This document shows, in pieces, positions 48,114-59,651 of a stretch of DNA of 64,000 nucleotides (positions are counted from its first letter, which is position 1; every line of letters starts with the position of its first letter). The stretch comes from Prauserella muralis (lineage in GTDB: Bacteria > Actinomycetota > Actinomycetes > Mycobacteriales > Pseudonocardiaceae): the NCBI RefSeq assembly GCF_003202285.1, contig NZ_MASW01000007.1:892093-956092 (forward strand). The letters are read 5' to 3'. A model generated the notes under the pieces. The model saw only the letters and a program-made list of their open reading frames with translations, had not been told where the DNA came from and ran no database searches. The position numbers and the translations under genes are program-made.

Positions 48114-48141
48114 GCCTTGGGCAAGCCTCATCTTGAGCAGC

Positions 48142-48333
48142 TCAGTCCCGGATGAGCAGGGCATTCCGCGGACACGATGCGACAGCTTGAGTAACACGTT
48201 CTATTTCTTTGGGCGGCACCTCGGCGTGCCGGATCCGCAGCTCCTCGTCGTCGTCCAACTCGAAGACAGCGGGGGCGATGCCGACACACACCTCGTTGGC
48301 CTCGCACAGGTCCCGGTCCACCTCGATCCTCAC
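48142..48333 (-). CDS. fdxD: 3Fe-4S type ferredoxin FdxD-like
   Basis: 63 residues, GTG start with AGGAGG 8 nt upstream. Cluster ligands: Cys10 and Cys16 in DLCEANEVCVGIAPAVF, and Cys ~55 in VASCPRNAL, the single-cluster pattern of P450-type ferredoxins. It is the homologue by position of Rv3503c (fdxD), beside fadE26. It probably delivers electrons to a sterol-oxidising P450 or other oxygenase encoded elsewhere. Confidence 0.9.
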   Translation of the reverse strand: MRIEVDRDLCEANEVCVGIAPAVFELDDDEELRIRHAEVPPKEIERVTQAVASCPRNALLIRD

Positions 48334-48353
48334 GATCGCACCTCCTGAAAAAG

Positions 48354-48367
48354 TAGAACCTGTTCTA
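48354..48367. promoter_or_regulatory. KstR operator in the fdxD-fadE26 divergent promoter
   Basis: TAGAACCTGTTCTA fits the KstR consensus TNNAACNNGTTNNA at every fixed base; with one extra base on each side it is a 16-bp palindrome except for the central two bases. It lies 20 nt before fdxD and 56 nt before fadE26, so it can repress both directions. Confidence 0.85.
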
Positions 48368-48423
48368 CACTAGCTCGCGGGCCGACGCGGACACCACGTC
48401 CAACGCGCGAACGGGAGGATCAG

Positions 48424-49605
48424 ATGCGCATCAGCTACGCACCCGAGCACGAGAAGCTGCGGGCGCGCCTGCGGGACTACTTCGCCGGGCTGATGACTCC
48501 CGAGCGACGCGAGGGCCTGGCCGGCGACGGCGGCGAATACGGCGACGGCGCGGCGTACAAGGAGATCGTGCGGCAACTGGGCCACGACGGCTGGCTCGCG
48601 CTGGGCTGGCCGGAGGCCTACGGCGGGCACGACCGCCCCATGCTCGAACAGCTCGTCTTCACCGACGAGGCGGCCATCGCCGGGGTGCCCGTTCCGTTCC
48701 TCACCATCAACACCATCGGCCCGACGATCATGCGCTTCGGCACCGAGGAACAGAAGGCGTTCTACCTGCCGAGGATCGCCGCGGGCGAGCTGCACTTCTC
48801 CATCGGCTACTCCGAGCCGGAGGCGGGCACCGACCTCGCCTCGCTGCGCACCAGAGCCGTCCGCGACGGCGACTCCTACGTCGTCAACGGGCAGAAGATG
48901 TGGACCAGCCTCATCGAGTACGCCGACTACGTGTGGCTGGCCGCGCGCACCGACCCCGACGCGCCCCGGCACAAGGGCCTGAGCATCCTCATCGTGCCCA
49001 CCACCGCGGAGGGGTTCTCCTGGACGAAGGTGCGCACCGTCGCCGGACCGGGCACGAGCGCCACCTACTACTCCGACGTGCGGGTGCCGCTGGCGGCCCG
49101 CGTCGCCGAGGAGAACGCTGGCTGGCCGCTCATCACCAACCAGCTCAACCACGAGCGGGTGGCGCTCACCTCGGCCGCGCCGCTGCAGGCCGCGCTCGCC
49201 GACGTCGTGGACTGGGCCCGCGAGACCAAGCAACCGGACGGCAGCAGGGTCATCGACGCCGAGTGGGTGCGGCTGCATCTCGCCCGCGTGCACGCCCACA
49301 CCGAGTACCTCAAGCTGCGGAACTGGAAGATCGCCTGGGCAGCGGGTGAGAGCGAGCTGGGCCCCGCCGATGCGTCCGCGACCAAGGTCTACGGCACCGA
49401 ACTCGCCACCGAGGCGTACCGGCTGCTCATGGAGGTGCTCGGCGCGGGCGCCGTGGTCCGCGAGGGCTCGCCCGGCGCGCTGCTGCGCGGCCGCATCGAA
49501 CGCGCCCACCGCTCGGCCCTGATCCTGACCTTCGGCGGCGGCACCAACGAGATCCAGCGCGACATCGTCGCCGCCACCGCGCTCGGCCTGCCGGTCACCC
49601 GCTGA
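48424..49605 (+). CDS. fadE26: acyl-CoA dehydrogenase FadE26-like (ChsE4 subunit)
   Basis: 393 residues, ATG after GGGAGGATCAG. FAD/acyl-CoA signature: GELHFSIGYSEPEAGTDLAS, VVNGQKMWTSLIEYADYVWL, and the C-terminal LILTFGGGTNEIQRDIVA. In mycobacteria FadE26 and FadE27 form a heterotetramer (ChsE4-ChsE5) that desaturates CoA-activated cholesterol side chains. The pair is encoded side by side here, 14 nt apart, with the same flanks as Rv3504-Rv3505. Confidence 0.9.
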   Translation: MRISYAPEHEKLRARLRDYFAGLMTPERREGLAGDGGEYGDGAAYKEIVRQLGHDGWLALGWPEAYGGHDRPMLEQLVFTDEAAIAGVPVPFLTINTIGPTIMRFGTEEQKAFYLPRIAAGELHFSIGYSEPEAGTDLASLRTRAVRDGDSYVVNGQKMWTSLIEYADYVWLAARTDPDAPRHKGLSILIVPTTAEGFSWTKVRTVAGPGTSATYYSDVRVPLAARVAEENAGWPLITNQLNHERVALTSAAPLQAALADVVDWARETKQPDGSRVIDAEWVRLHLARVHAHTEYLKLRNWKIAWAAGESELGPADASATKVYGTELATEAYRLLMEVLGAGAVVREGSPGALLRGRIERAHRSALILTFGGGTNEIQRDIVAATALGLPVTR

Positions 49606-49619
49606 CGAGGGAGCTGTCC

Positions 49620-50687
49620 ATGGACTTCTCGACCACGCCGGAGCAGGGCGAGCTCGCCGCGCTCACCCGCCGCATCGCCACCGACCACGTGACCCCCGAC
49701 TCGCTCGGCCCGCACGGCACGGGCGGCTTCGACCGCACGCTGTGGCGCGCGCTCGCCAGGGCGGGTGTGCTCGACGCCGCGCTGCCCTCCGCCGTCGGCG
49801 GCGGCGGGTTCGGACTGCTCGAACAGTGCTCGATTCTCCTCGAACTGGGCCGCGCCGTCGCGCCCGTGCCCTACCTGCCCACCATCACCATGGCCGCCTC
49901 GGCACTGGCCGGCGCGGGCACGCCCGACCTGCTCGAACGCTGGCTGGTGCCCGCCGTGCGCGGTGACGCGGTGCTGACGGCGGCGGTGCCGGACACCGGC
50001 ACGCCGTGCGGGTTCACCGCCGAGCGCACCCCGGCGGGCTGGCGGGTGTCGGGGGCGCAGACCGCCGTGCCGTTCGGCGCGTTCGCCGATGCGTTGCTGA
50101 TCCAGGCCACCACGAGCGACGGCGACGTGGTGCTCGTGGTGGACGCGGACGAGCCCGGCCTGACGGTGTCGGCGCAGCAGACCGTCGACCACGCCGACGC
50201 CGCGCTCGTCGAGGCCGCCGACGTCATGGCTACCGCGGAGCTGCCGGGTACCGCGGGCCCGCTGCGCCTGCGCGGCACCGTCGGGGTGTGCGCCTACCAA
50301 CTCGGCGTGCTGGAGCGGGCGGTGGAGCTCACGGCGGCCTACGCGCGGGAACGCAGGCAGTTCGGGCAGCCGATCGGCGGCTTCCAGGCGGTGCGCCACC
50401 GGCTCGCCGACGCGCACCTCGACGTGGAGGCCGTGCGCCTCACGCTCTGGCAGGCGGCGTGGCGGCTGGCGGCGGGCGAGGACGCCGCCGGGGAGGTCGC
50501 CACCGCCAAGTACTGGGCGGCCGAGGCGGGCCACCGGGTCGCGCACGCCGCCGTGCATGTCCACGGGGGCGTCGGCATCGACGTCGACCACGTCCTGCAC
50601 CGCTACTTCGTGGCGGCCAAACGGTGCGAGTTCGCGCTCGGCGGCGCCACCGTCCAGCTGCGGGAACTGGGCGGCCTGCTCTCATGA
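49620..50687 (+). CDS. fadE27: acyl-CoA dehydrogenase FadE27-like (ChsE5 subunit)
   Basis: 355 residues. It is shorter than typical FadE and lacks some FAD-binding motifs (for example, no GGTNEI near the end), as expected for the partner subunit of a heteromeric enzyme. The C-terminal helical domain has ELTAAYARERRQFGQPIGGF and HGGVGIDVDHVLHRYF. It probably functions only with FadE26. It overlaps fadD17 by ATGA. Confidence 0.88.
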   Translation: MDFSTTPEQGELAALTRRIATDHVTPDSLGPHGTGGFDRTLWRALARAGVLDAALPSAVGGGGFGLLEQCSILLELGRAVAPVPYLPTITMAASALAGAGTPDLLERWLVPAVRGDAVLTAAVPDTGTPCGFTAERTPAGWRVSGAQTAVPFGAFADALLIQATTSDGDVVLVVDADEPGLTVSAQQTVDHADAALVEAADVMATAELPGTAGPLRLRGTVGVCAYQLGVLERAVELTAAYARERRQFGQPIGGFQAVRHRLADAHLDVEAVRLTLWQAAWRLAAGEDAAGEVATAKYWAAEAGHRVAHAAVHVHGGVGIDVDHVLHRYFVAAKRCEFALGGATVQLRELGGLLS

Positions 50688-52252
50688 GTGACGTTCCCAC
50701 CGTCACCGAGCTGCTGCTCGCCCGCACGGCCGACCAGCACCCCGGCCTGCGCTTCGAGGACCGGAGCTGGTCGTGGGCCGAGGTGGTGCGTGAGTCGGCG
50801 CGCCACGGCGCCGCCCTGCGCGCACTGCTTTCCGGGCAGGGCCCGCCGCACGTCGGCGTGCTCGCGGACAACGTGCCCGCGTTCGCGTTCCTGCTCGGCG
50901 GTGCGGCCCTGTCCGGAGCGGTGCTCGCCGGGCTGAACCCGACCCGCCGCGGCGCGGCGCTGGCCAGGGACGTCCGGCTCGCCGACTGCCAGGTGGTGCT
51001 CGCCGAGCGGCACCGGCTGCCGCTGCTGGACGGTCTCGACGTCCCGGTCGTGGACCTCGACGGTCCGGAGTGGACAGAGGCGCTGGACGCGGCGGAACCG
51101 GCCGAGCCGGTTGCCGCGCAGCCGGACGATCTGCTGATGCTGATCTACACGTCCGGCACGAGCGGCGACCCGAAGGCCGTGCGGTGCACGCACGGCAAGA
51201 TCGCCTTCCCCGGCCGGATGCTCGCCGAGCGATTCGGTCTTTCTCGGGCGGACACCGTGTACGTGTCCATGCCGATGTTTCACTCCAACGCCGTCATGGC
51301 GGGCTGGTCGGTGGGCCTCGCGGCGGGTGCCACCATCGCGCTGCGCCGCCGGTTCTCCGCCTCCGGGTTCCTGCCCGACGTGCGCCGCTTCGGAGCGACG
51401 TACGCCAACTACGTCGGCAGGCCGCTGTCGTACGTGCTCGCCACGCCACACCGGGACGACGACGCCGACAACCCGCTGCGGATCGTCTACGGCAACGAGG
51501 GCGCCGAGGCCGACCTCGCCGCCTTCGGTGAACGGTTCGGCTGCCACGTGGTCGACGCGTTCGGCTCCACCGAGGGCGGGGTCGGTTTCGCCAGGACGCC
51601 CGGCACACCGCCGGGCTCGCTCGGCAGGCTCACCGAGGGCGTGCGGATCCTGCACCCGGAAACCGGCGAGCCGTGCCCGCCTGCCCGGTTCGCCGAGGAC
51701 GGCTCGCTGCGCAACGCCGCCGAGGCGGTCGGGGAGATCGTCAACACGGCGGGCGCGGGCTGGTTCGCCGGCTACTACAACGATCCCGCCGCCGAGGCGG
51801 AGCGGATGCGCGACGGGCGTTACCACACCGGCGACCTCGCCTACGTCGACGCCGACGGGTTCTGCTACTTCGCGGGCAGGCTCGGCGACTGGCTGCGCGT
51901 CGACGGGGAGAACCTGGGCACCGCGCCGATCGAACGCGTGCTGCTGCGTCACCCCGCCATCGCCGAGGCCGCCGTGTACGCGGTGCCCGACCGGGTGGGC
52001 GATGCGGTGATGGCCGCGCTCGTGCTCACCGGTGACACCGCGCTCACCCCTGCCGGGCTGGGCGAGTTCCTCGCCGCGCAGCCCGACCTGGGCCCCAAGC
52101 AGCTGCCGCGCTACGTGCGCATCACCGGTGAGCTGCCGAAGACGGCGACGTACAAGGTCGTGAAACGCACGCTGGCGGGCGAGGGGCTGCACTGCTGCGA
52201 CCCGGTCTGGCACCGCCCCGCCACCGTCCCGGTCTACGAGACGCTGCCCTGA
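50684..52252 (+). CDS. fadD17: acyl-CoA synthetase FadD17-like
   Basis: 522 residues from ATG 50684. Adenylate-forming enzyme: P-loop LLMLIYTSGTSGDPKAVRCT, then VDAFGSTEGGVGFARTP and YHTGDLAYVDADGFCYFAGR. The C-terminal Lys is in LPKTATYKVVKRTL. It activates a carboxylate side chain with CoA; the mycobacterial homologue (Rv3506) acts on sterol side-chain acids. It completes the fadE26-fadE27-fadD17 order known from mce4 regions. Confidence 0.9.
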   Translation: MSDVPTVTELLLARTADQHPGLRFEDRSWSWAEVVRESARHGAALRALLSGQGPPHVGVLADNVPAFAFLLGGAALSGAVLAGLNPTRRGAALARDVRLADCQVVLAERHRLPLLDGLDVPVVDLDGPEWTEALDAAEPAEPVAAQPDDLLMLIYTSGTSGDPKAVRCTHGKIAFPGRMLAERFGLSRADTVYVSMPMFHSNAVMAGWSVGLAAGATIALRRRFSASGFLPDVRRFGATYANYVGRPLSYVLATPHRDDDADNPLRIVYGNEGAEADLAAFGERFGCHVVDAFGSTEGGVGFARTPGTPPGSLGRLTEGVRILHPETGEPCPPARFAEDGSLRNAAEAVGEIVNTAGAGWFAGYYNDPAAEAERMRDGRYHTGDLAYVDADGFCYFAGRLGDWLRVDGENLGTAPIERVLLRHPAIAEAAVYAVPDRVGDAVMAALVLTGDTALTPAGLGEFLAAQPDLGPKQLPRYVRITGELPKTATYKVVKRTLAGEGLHCCDPVWHRPATVPVYETLP

Positions 52253-52270
52253 CCCTGCCGAACCACCTGC

Positions 52271-52290
52271 TACAGTGAAACGCGAGTTTC
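52271..52290 (+). promoter_or_regulatory. candidate promoter and operator of lactonase-SDR pair
   Basis: TACAGT (52271-52276) could be a -10 element. Directly after it, GAAAC-GCGA-GTTTC (52277-52290) is an inverted repeat with a 4-nt spacer, placed where a repressor would block initiation. The spacing differs from the KstR box. Confidence 0.45.
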
Positions 52291-52296
52291 GAAAAT

Positions 52297-53193
52297 GTGG
52301 ACGGGTGGGTGAGCGGGATGGGCACGGCGTCGTCGCCTGACGTGGTGGTCGAGGCGGTTGCCGTGTCCGGGATCGTGGCGGCGCTGGGTGAGTCGCCGTT
52401 GTGGCAGGAGGGTGTGGGCCTGCGCTGGCTGGATGTGACCGGGCGGTGGCTGCACACGCGGGGGCTGGACGGTGTGGAGCGTTCGGTGGCGCTGTCGGGC
52501 CGGGTCACCGCCGTCGAGGCCGGGCCGGGCGCGGAGTTGTTCGCTGTCACCGGTAGCGGGTTCGGCTGGGTGGATCCGGACAGCGGCGCGGTCACCCCGC
52601 TGGCCACGGTGCTGGGTGAGGCTTCGGTGTCGATGAACGACGGCGCGATCGATGCCCGGGGCCGCTGCTGGGCGGGTTCGGCGGTGCGGGACGGCAGCGG
52701 GCGTGGCGCGTTGTTCCGGTTCGACGGGCGTGAGGTCACCGCGCACGTCACCGGTGTGGGCATGTCCAACGGGATCGGCTTCTCCCCCGGGGGCGAGGTG
52801 CTCTACCACGTCGACAGCGCCGCGGGCACCGTCACCGCGTGGGAGTACGACCTGGCCACCGGTGAACTGGGCCGGTCGCGGCTGCTGCGCACGGTGCCCG
52901 CGGAGATCGGGCTGCCGGACGGGCTGGCGATCGACACCGGCGGGGGGATCTGGCTGGCCGTGTGGGGGCCGGGGCAGGTGTGGCGGCTGGATCCCGGCAC
53001 CGGCGCCATCACGGCGCTGGTCGAGGTGCCCACCCCGTGCACCACGAGTTGCGTGTTCGGCGGTCCCGGCCTCGGCACGCTCTACATCACCACCGCCGAC
53101 CACGAGAGCCCGCCCGGCGGCGGGCTGCTCTACGCGGCCGAGGTTCCCGCGCGCGGGCTGGCCGCGCACCCGTTCACGGAGGTGACGCGATGA
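52297..53193 (+). CDS. SMP-30/gluconolactonase-family lactonase
   Basis: 298 residues (GTG 52297; ATG 52318 is an alternative). Six-bladed propeller family. Metal-site regions: LGESPLWQEG (Glu), SMNDGAIDARGRCWAGS (Asn-Asp), GMSNGIGFSPGGEVLYHVDS (Asn, Asp) and IGLPDGLAIDTGGGIWLA. It probably hydrolyses a sugar or other lactone. The stop overlaps the SDR gene by ATGA, so the two enzymes likely act in sequence: dehydrogenation, then lactone opening. Confidence 0.9.
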   Translation: MDGWVSGMGTASSPDVVVEAVAVSGIVAALGESPLWQEGVGLRWLDVTGRWLHTRGLDGVERSVALSGRVTAVEAGPGAELFAVTGSGFGWVDPDSGAVTPLATVLGEASVSMNDGAIDARGRCWAGSAVRDGSGRGALFRFDGREVTAHVTGVGMSNGIGFSPGGEVLYHVDSAAGTVTAWEYDLATGELGRSRLLRTVPAEIGLPDGLAIDTGGGIWLAVWGPGQVWRLDPGTGAITALVEVPTPCTTSCVFGGPGLGTLYITTADHESPPGGGLLYAAEVPARGLAAHPFTEVTR

Positions 53194-53945
53194 GCGGCGT
53201 GGCACTGGTGACGGGCGCGTCCCGCGGCATCGGCGCCGCCGTGGCCCGCAGACTGGCCGCCGACGGCATGGCCGTGGCCGTCAACTGCTACCCCGACGAG
53301 GGCATGCTGGCCGCCGCCAAGGAAGTCGTGGCCACCATCCACCGCGAGGGCGGCACCGCCGACGTGTTCCCCGCCGACGTCACCTCCGCCCCGGCCGTGG
53401 ACGAGATGTTCTCGCTGTGCGAGAACCAGTTCGGCCCGGTGAACACGCTCGTGCTCAACGCCGCCGTCACCGGCAGGCTGGCCTGGGACACCATCACCGA
53501 GTCCGAATGGGACCGGGTCACCGCCGTCAACCTCAAGGGCGCCCTGCTGTGCTGCCGCCGCGGCTTCGGCGGCCGGCACGGGCCCGACGGCGGCACGATC
53601 GTCACCGTCAGCAGCGTGCAGGCCCAGCTCGGCGCACCCAACGCGCTGCACTACGCCACGACCAAGGCCGGCCTGCTCGGATTCACCCGCTCGCTGGCGC
53701 GCGAGCTCGGCCCGCGCAACATCCGCGTCAACTGCGTCATGCCCGGCGCCATCCAGACCGAGGAAGAACTGGAAGCCTTCCCCCAGCAGGACGAGGTACG
53801 CCGGATCGTACTGAGCAACCAGATCCTGCAACGCCGCGGCCAGGCCACCGACATCGCCGGCGTGGTCAGCTTCCTCACCGGAGAAGCCAGCGCATTCATG
53901 ACCGGCCAAACCCTCTGCGTCGACGGAGGCTGGATCCTGCACTAG
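53190..53945 (+). CDS. SDR-family dehydrogenase partnered with lactonase
   Basis: 251 residues from ATG 53190. NAD(P) motif LVTGASRGIGAAVARRLAAD, LNAAV in place of NNAG, then VTVSSVQAQLGAPNALHYAT and TKAG (Ser, Tyr, Lys), and the C-terminal GQTLCVDGGWILH. With the overlapping SMP-30 gene it resembles sugar dehydrogenase plus lactonase modules that make aldonic acids. The substrate is unknown. A palindromic repeat follows the stop. Confidence 0.9.
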   Translation: MSGVALVTGASRGIGAAVARRLAADGMAVAVNCYPDEGMLAAAKEVVATIHREGGTADVFPADVTSAPAVDEMFSLCENQFGPVNTLVLNAAVTGRLAWDTITESEWDRVTAVNLKGALLCCRRGFGGRHGPDGGTIVTVSSVQAQLGAPNALHYATTKAGLLGFTRSLARELGPRNIRVNCVMPGAIQTEEELEAFPQQDEVRRIVLSNQILQRRGQATDIAGVVSFLTGEASAFMTGQTLCVDGGWILH

Positions 53946-53965
53946 CCGCGCCGCCACCCGCACCC

Positions 53966-54016
53966 ACGGTGCTCTTGGGTACCTATCGCGTACCCAAGGT
54001 GCCCTTCGGCTCGCCG
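53966..54016. repeat. palindromic repeat, copy 2
   Basis: CTTGGGTAC (53974-53982) and GTACCCAAG (53990-53998) form an exact 9-bp stem with a 7-nt loop. The right side continues GGTGCCCTTCGGCTCGCC, nearly identical to the right half of the 15738-15796 copy. The left outer arm has diverged. As with copy 1, it separates convergent genes. Confidence 0.78.
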
Positions 54017-54029
54017 CCGGGCGGGCGCC

Positions 54030-56729
<2,700 letters not shown>

Positions 56730-56734
56730 GGGCG

Positions 56735-57907
56735 TCAGTCTCGCGGATCGTCGGGGTCGAGGCCATGCAGTGGGAAGACCGCCCTGCGCGTGTCCCGGAT
56801 CGCCACGTCGACCGCATCGTCGAGGCCGTCGCCCCACGGGGAGAACCCGGTGTCGCCGCCGTCGCCCATCGACAGCGGCAGCTCCGCGTGGGGGGCGAGA
56901 CCGCGCACGTGCTCGGTCCACGCGGGCGGCAGCGGCGTCTCCGGCGGGACGTCCCGGTCGAGCACCGTGGCGATCAGGTGCGTCCACGAGCGGGGCACCA
57001 CGCGCAGCAGCTGGTAGCCGCCACCGCCCACGGCGAGCCACTTGCCGTCGGCATGGGTGTCGGCGAGCTCCCGCAGCGTGCGGTACAGGGTGCGGTGGCC
57101 GTCGACGGTGAGCGCGAGGTCGGCCAGCGGGTCCTCGTCGTGGGAGTCGACCCCGCACTGGCTCACCAGCAGCTGCGGGCGGAACTCGGCCAGCAGCGAC
57201 GGCACGACCGCGTGGAAGGCCCGCAGCCAGCCCGCGTCCTTGGTGCGGGGCGGCAGCGGGACGTTGACGGCGCTGCCCTCGGCGCCCTCGGCGCCCGTCT
57301 CGCCGGAGTAGCCGGTGCCGGGGAACAGCGTGAACGGGTGCTGGTGCAGCGAGACGGTCAGCACGCGGGGATCGCCGTAGAAGGCGGCCTGCACGCCGTC
57401 GCCGTGGTGGACGTCGGTGTCGATGTAGGCGATGCGGTCGAAGCCGTGGTCGAGCAGCCAGGAGATCGCCACCGAGACGTCGTTGTAGACGCAGAAGCCG
57501 GAGGCGTGGTCACGCATGGCGTGGTGCAGCCCGCCCGCGATGTTCACCGCCCGCTGCGCCTTGCCCTCGGCGAGGCAGCGTGCGCCGAGCAGCGTGGAGC
57601 CGACGACCAGCGAGGCCGCCTCGTGCATGTCGGTGAACACGGGGTTGTCCGGGGTGCCGAGCCCGTGCCCGACGTCCCAGCCCGCCATGGGTGCCTGCTT
57701 GACGGCCTCGAGGTACTCGGCGGCGTGCGCGCGGTACAGCTCGGCCTCCGTCGCGGGCTCCGGCACGAGCAGGGGCACGTCGTCGAGCACGCCGAGCGCG
57801 GTCGCCAGCCGGATGGTCAGGTCGAGCCGGACGGGGTTGAACGGATGCTCACCGCCAAGGTCGTAGCCGAGCAGTGCCGGGTCCCAGACGACAGCGGAGG
57901 GGGCCAT
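56735..57907 (-). CDS. acuC: AcuC-like deacetylase (histone-deacetylase family)
   Basis: 390 residues. Zn-dependent deacetylase motifs: GGLHHAMRDHASGFCVYND (tandem His), IAYIDTDVHHGDGVQAAFYG (metal Asp/His), LFPGTGYSGETGAEGAEGSA and LLVSQCGVDSHDEDPLADLA. AcuC enzymes remove acetyl groups from acetyl-CoA synthetase lysines and so reactivate it. The neighbouring Pat-type gene supports this role. Confidence 0.93.
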   Translation of the reverse strand: MAPSAVVWDPALLGYDLGGEHPFNPVRLDLTIRLATALGVLDDVPLLVPEPATEAELYRAHAAEYLEAVKQAPMAGWDVGHGLGTPDNPVFTDMHEAASLVVGSTLLGARCLAEGKAQRAVNIAGGLHHAMRDHASGFCVYNDVSVAISWLLDHGFDRIAYIDTDVHHGDGVQAAFYGDPRVLTVSLHQHPFTLFPGTGYSGETGAEGAEGSAVNVPLPPRTKDAGWLRAFHAVVPSLLAEFRPQLLVSQCGVDSHDEDPLADLALTVDGHRTLYRTLRELADTHADGKWLAVGGGGYQLLRVVPRSWTHLIATVLDRDVPPETPLPPAWTEHVRGLAPHAELPLSMGDGGDTGFSPWGDGLDDAVDVAIRDTRRAVFPLHGLDPDDPRD

Positions 57908-57963
57908 GAACCGAGACTAACGGAGACCCCCGCCGCGGGAAGGCCGCGCACATGGTGGCCGGG

Positions 57964-58812
57964 CTACCCGGGTTCCGGGCCCGTCGCGGCGGGACGAGCC
58001 GGGTCGGCCGACCAGTGCGACCACGATCCCGCGTAGAGCGCGGCGGGCTCGGCGCGCCCGGCGAGCTCCAGCGCCAGCACGATCGAGCTCGCGGTGATGC
58101 CGGAGCCGCAGTAGGCACCCACCGGCACGTCGTCGCGGACCCCCAGGTCCGCGAAGTGCCGGGCCAGCTCGCCGGGGCCGCGCCACCGTCCGTCCTGGCC
58201 CGTGTGCCCGGCGAAGGGCGCGTTGACCGCACCCGGCACGTGTCCGGGGCGGGGGTCCACGGGCTCGGCCTCGCCGGTGTAGCGCTGCGGTGCGCGGGCG
58301 TCGAGCAGCACGCCCCGGCGAGCCAGGGCGGCTGCCTCGTCGGCGCCCAGCACGGGCATGCCGCCCGGGCGCACCTCGATGTCGCCCTCGGGCGGCGCGA
58401 GGGGCCCGGTGGTGACGGGCCTGCCCTCGGCCTGCCACGCCGCGAAGCCGCCGTCGAGCACGGCGGCCTCGGTGTGTCCCGCCCAGCGCAACAGCCACCA
58501 TGCCCTGGCAGCGACGGAGGAGTCGCCGTCGTCGTAGGCCACCACGAGCCCGCCGGAGCGCACGCCCGCCGCGCGCAGCACCCGCTGCAGCGCCGCGGGG
58601 TCGGGCAGCGGGTGCCTGCCCCCGGCGCCGGGCGGGGCGGCCAGCTCGGTGTCGACGTCCACGTACACGGCACCGGGCAGATGCCCGGCGTGATAGGACT
58701 CGATGCCAGGGGGTCCGTTCAGCCGCCAGCGCACGTCGAGCACGGCGGGGCGGGCGGACGGCTCGCCGTCCAGCAGGGCGGCCAGGTCGGCGGTGCTGAT
58801 CACGGGGCGCAT
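57964..58812 (-). CDS. thiosulfate/3-mercaptopyruvate sulfurtransferase (two rhodanese domains)
   Basis: 282 residues from ATG 58812. The N-terminal inactive rhodanese domain (VLDVRWRLNGPPGIESYHAG) is followed by a C-terminal active one (LLDARAPQRYTGEAEPVDPR). The catalytic loop is GAYCGSGITASSIVLALE; the CGSGxTA form is typical of mercaptopyruvate enzymes. It moves sulfur to cyanide or thiols. It is 56 nt upstream of acuC. Confidence 0.92.
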   Translation of the reverse strand: MRPVISTADLAALLDGEPSARPAVLDVRWRLNGPPGIESYHAGHLPGAVYVDVDTELAAPPGAGGRHPLPDPAALQRVLRAAGVRSGGLVVAYDDGDSSVAARAWWLLRWAGHTEAAVLDGGFAAWQAEGRPVTTGPLAPPEGDIEVRPGGMPVLGADEAAALARRGVLLDARAPQRYTGEAEPVDPRPGHVPGAVNAPFAGHTGQDGRWRGPGELARHFADLGVRDDVPVGAYCGSGITASSIVLALELAGRAEPAALYAGSWSHWSADPARPAATGPEPG

Positions 58813-58917
58813 TCGCTCATCTTCCTCCGCGGTCCGACATTCACGCAGCGTGGACGGCGTGTCGCAGGAGCGGCGGTCGTTACCTGATCGCCTGCCGTAA
58901 CCGTCGGGGTGAACGAC

Positions 58918-58923
58918 TACCAT
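58918..58923 (+). promoter_or_regulatory. possible -10 element for ideR
   Basis: TACCAT stands 26 nt before the ideR GTG start, in the 137-bp gap divergent from the rhodanese gene. The -35 is not obvious. Confidence 0.3.
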
Positions 58924-58949
58924 GAGTTTGGCGAACAAAGGGGACAGGC

Positions 58950-59651
58950 GTGAACGATCTCATCGACACCACCGAGATGTACTTGCGCACCATCTACGAG
59001 CTCGAGGAAGAGGGTGTCGTACCGCTGCGCGCCCGCATTGCGGAGCGGCTGCAGCAGAGCGGACCCACCGTGAGCCAGACGGTGGCGCGGATGGAGCGGG
59101 ACGGGCTGGTGGTGGTCGCCGACGACCGGCATCTGCAACTCACCGACCACGGCCGTGAGCTGGCGGTGGCCGTCATGCGCAAGCACCGGCTCGCCGAACG
59201 CCTGCTCGTGGACGTCATCGGCCTCGAGTGGGAGCACGTGCACAACGAGGCGTGCCGCTGGGAGCACGTGATGAGCGAGGCCGTGGAACGCAAGCTCGTC
59301 CAGCTGCTCGACCACCCCACCACCTCGCCGTACGGCAACCCGATCCCGGGGCTGGACAAGCTCGGCGAGGGTGAGCCGGCTCCGCCTGCCGAGGCCGATC
59401 TCGTGCGCCTGGACGAGGTCGCGCGCTCGGGTGGCGGCAAGGTGGAGATCCGCAGGATCGCCGAGCACGTGCAGCTCGACGAGGGCCTGATGACGGAGCT
59501 GAAGGCCGTCGGCATCGTGCCGGGCCACACCGTGCGGGTCGGCAAGATCAACGGTGGCGGTGCGACCACCACCGTCGAGGTCTCCGACGACCACCGTTCC
59601 GCGTACGTCGCCACGTCCGTCCTGCACGCCGTGCTCGCGCAGGCTCGATGA
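58950..59651 (+). CDS. ideR: iron-dependent repressor IdeR (DtxR family)
   Basis: 233 residues. The GTG at 58950 is supported by an AAGGGGA site and places metal ligands at the positions known for IdeR: M10, H79, E83, H98, C102, E105 and H106. The HTH is [20 protein letters not shown] then [11 protein letters not shown]; a C-terminal SH3-like domain (~150-233) follows. With Fe2+ it represses siderophore and iron-uptake genes. The stop overlaps galK (ATGA). Confidence 0.95.
   Translation: MNDLIDTTEMYLRTIYELEEEGVVPLRARIAERLQQSGPTVSQTVARMERDGLVVVADDRHLQLTDHGRELAVAVMRKHRLAERLLVDVIGLEWEHVHNEACRWEHVMSEAVERKLVQLLDHPTTSPYGNPIPGLDKLGEGEPAPPAEADLVRLDEVARSGGGKVEIRRIAEHVQLDEGLMTELKAVGIVPGHTVRVGKINGGGATTTVEVSDDHRSAYVATSVLHAVLAQAR

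Noticed and set aside
52277-52290. KstR operator upstream of the SMP-30 gene
   Set aside because: The half-sites AAC/GTT are separated by four bases instead of two, so it does not fit the KstR consensus.
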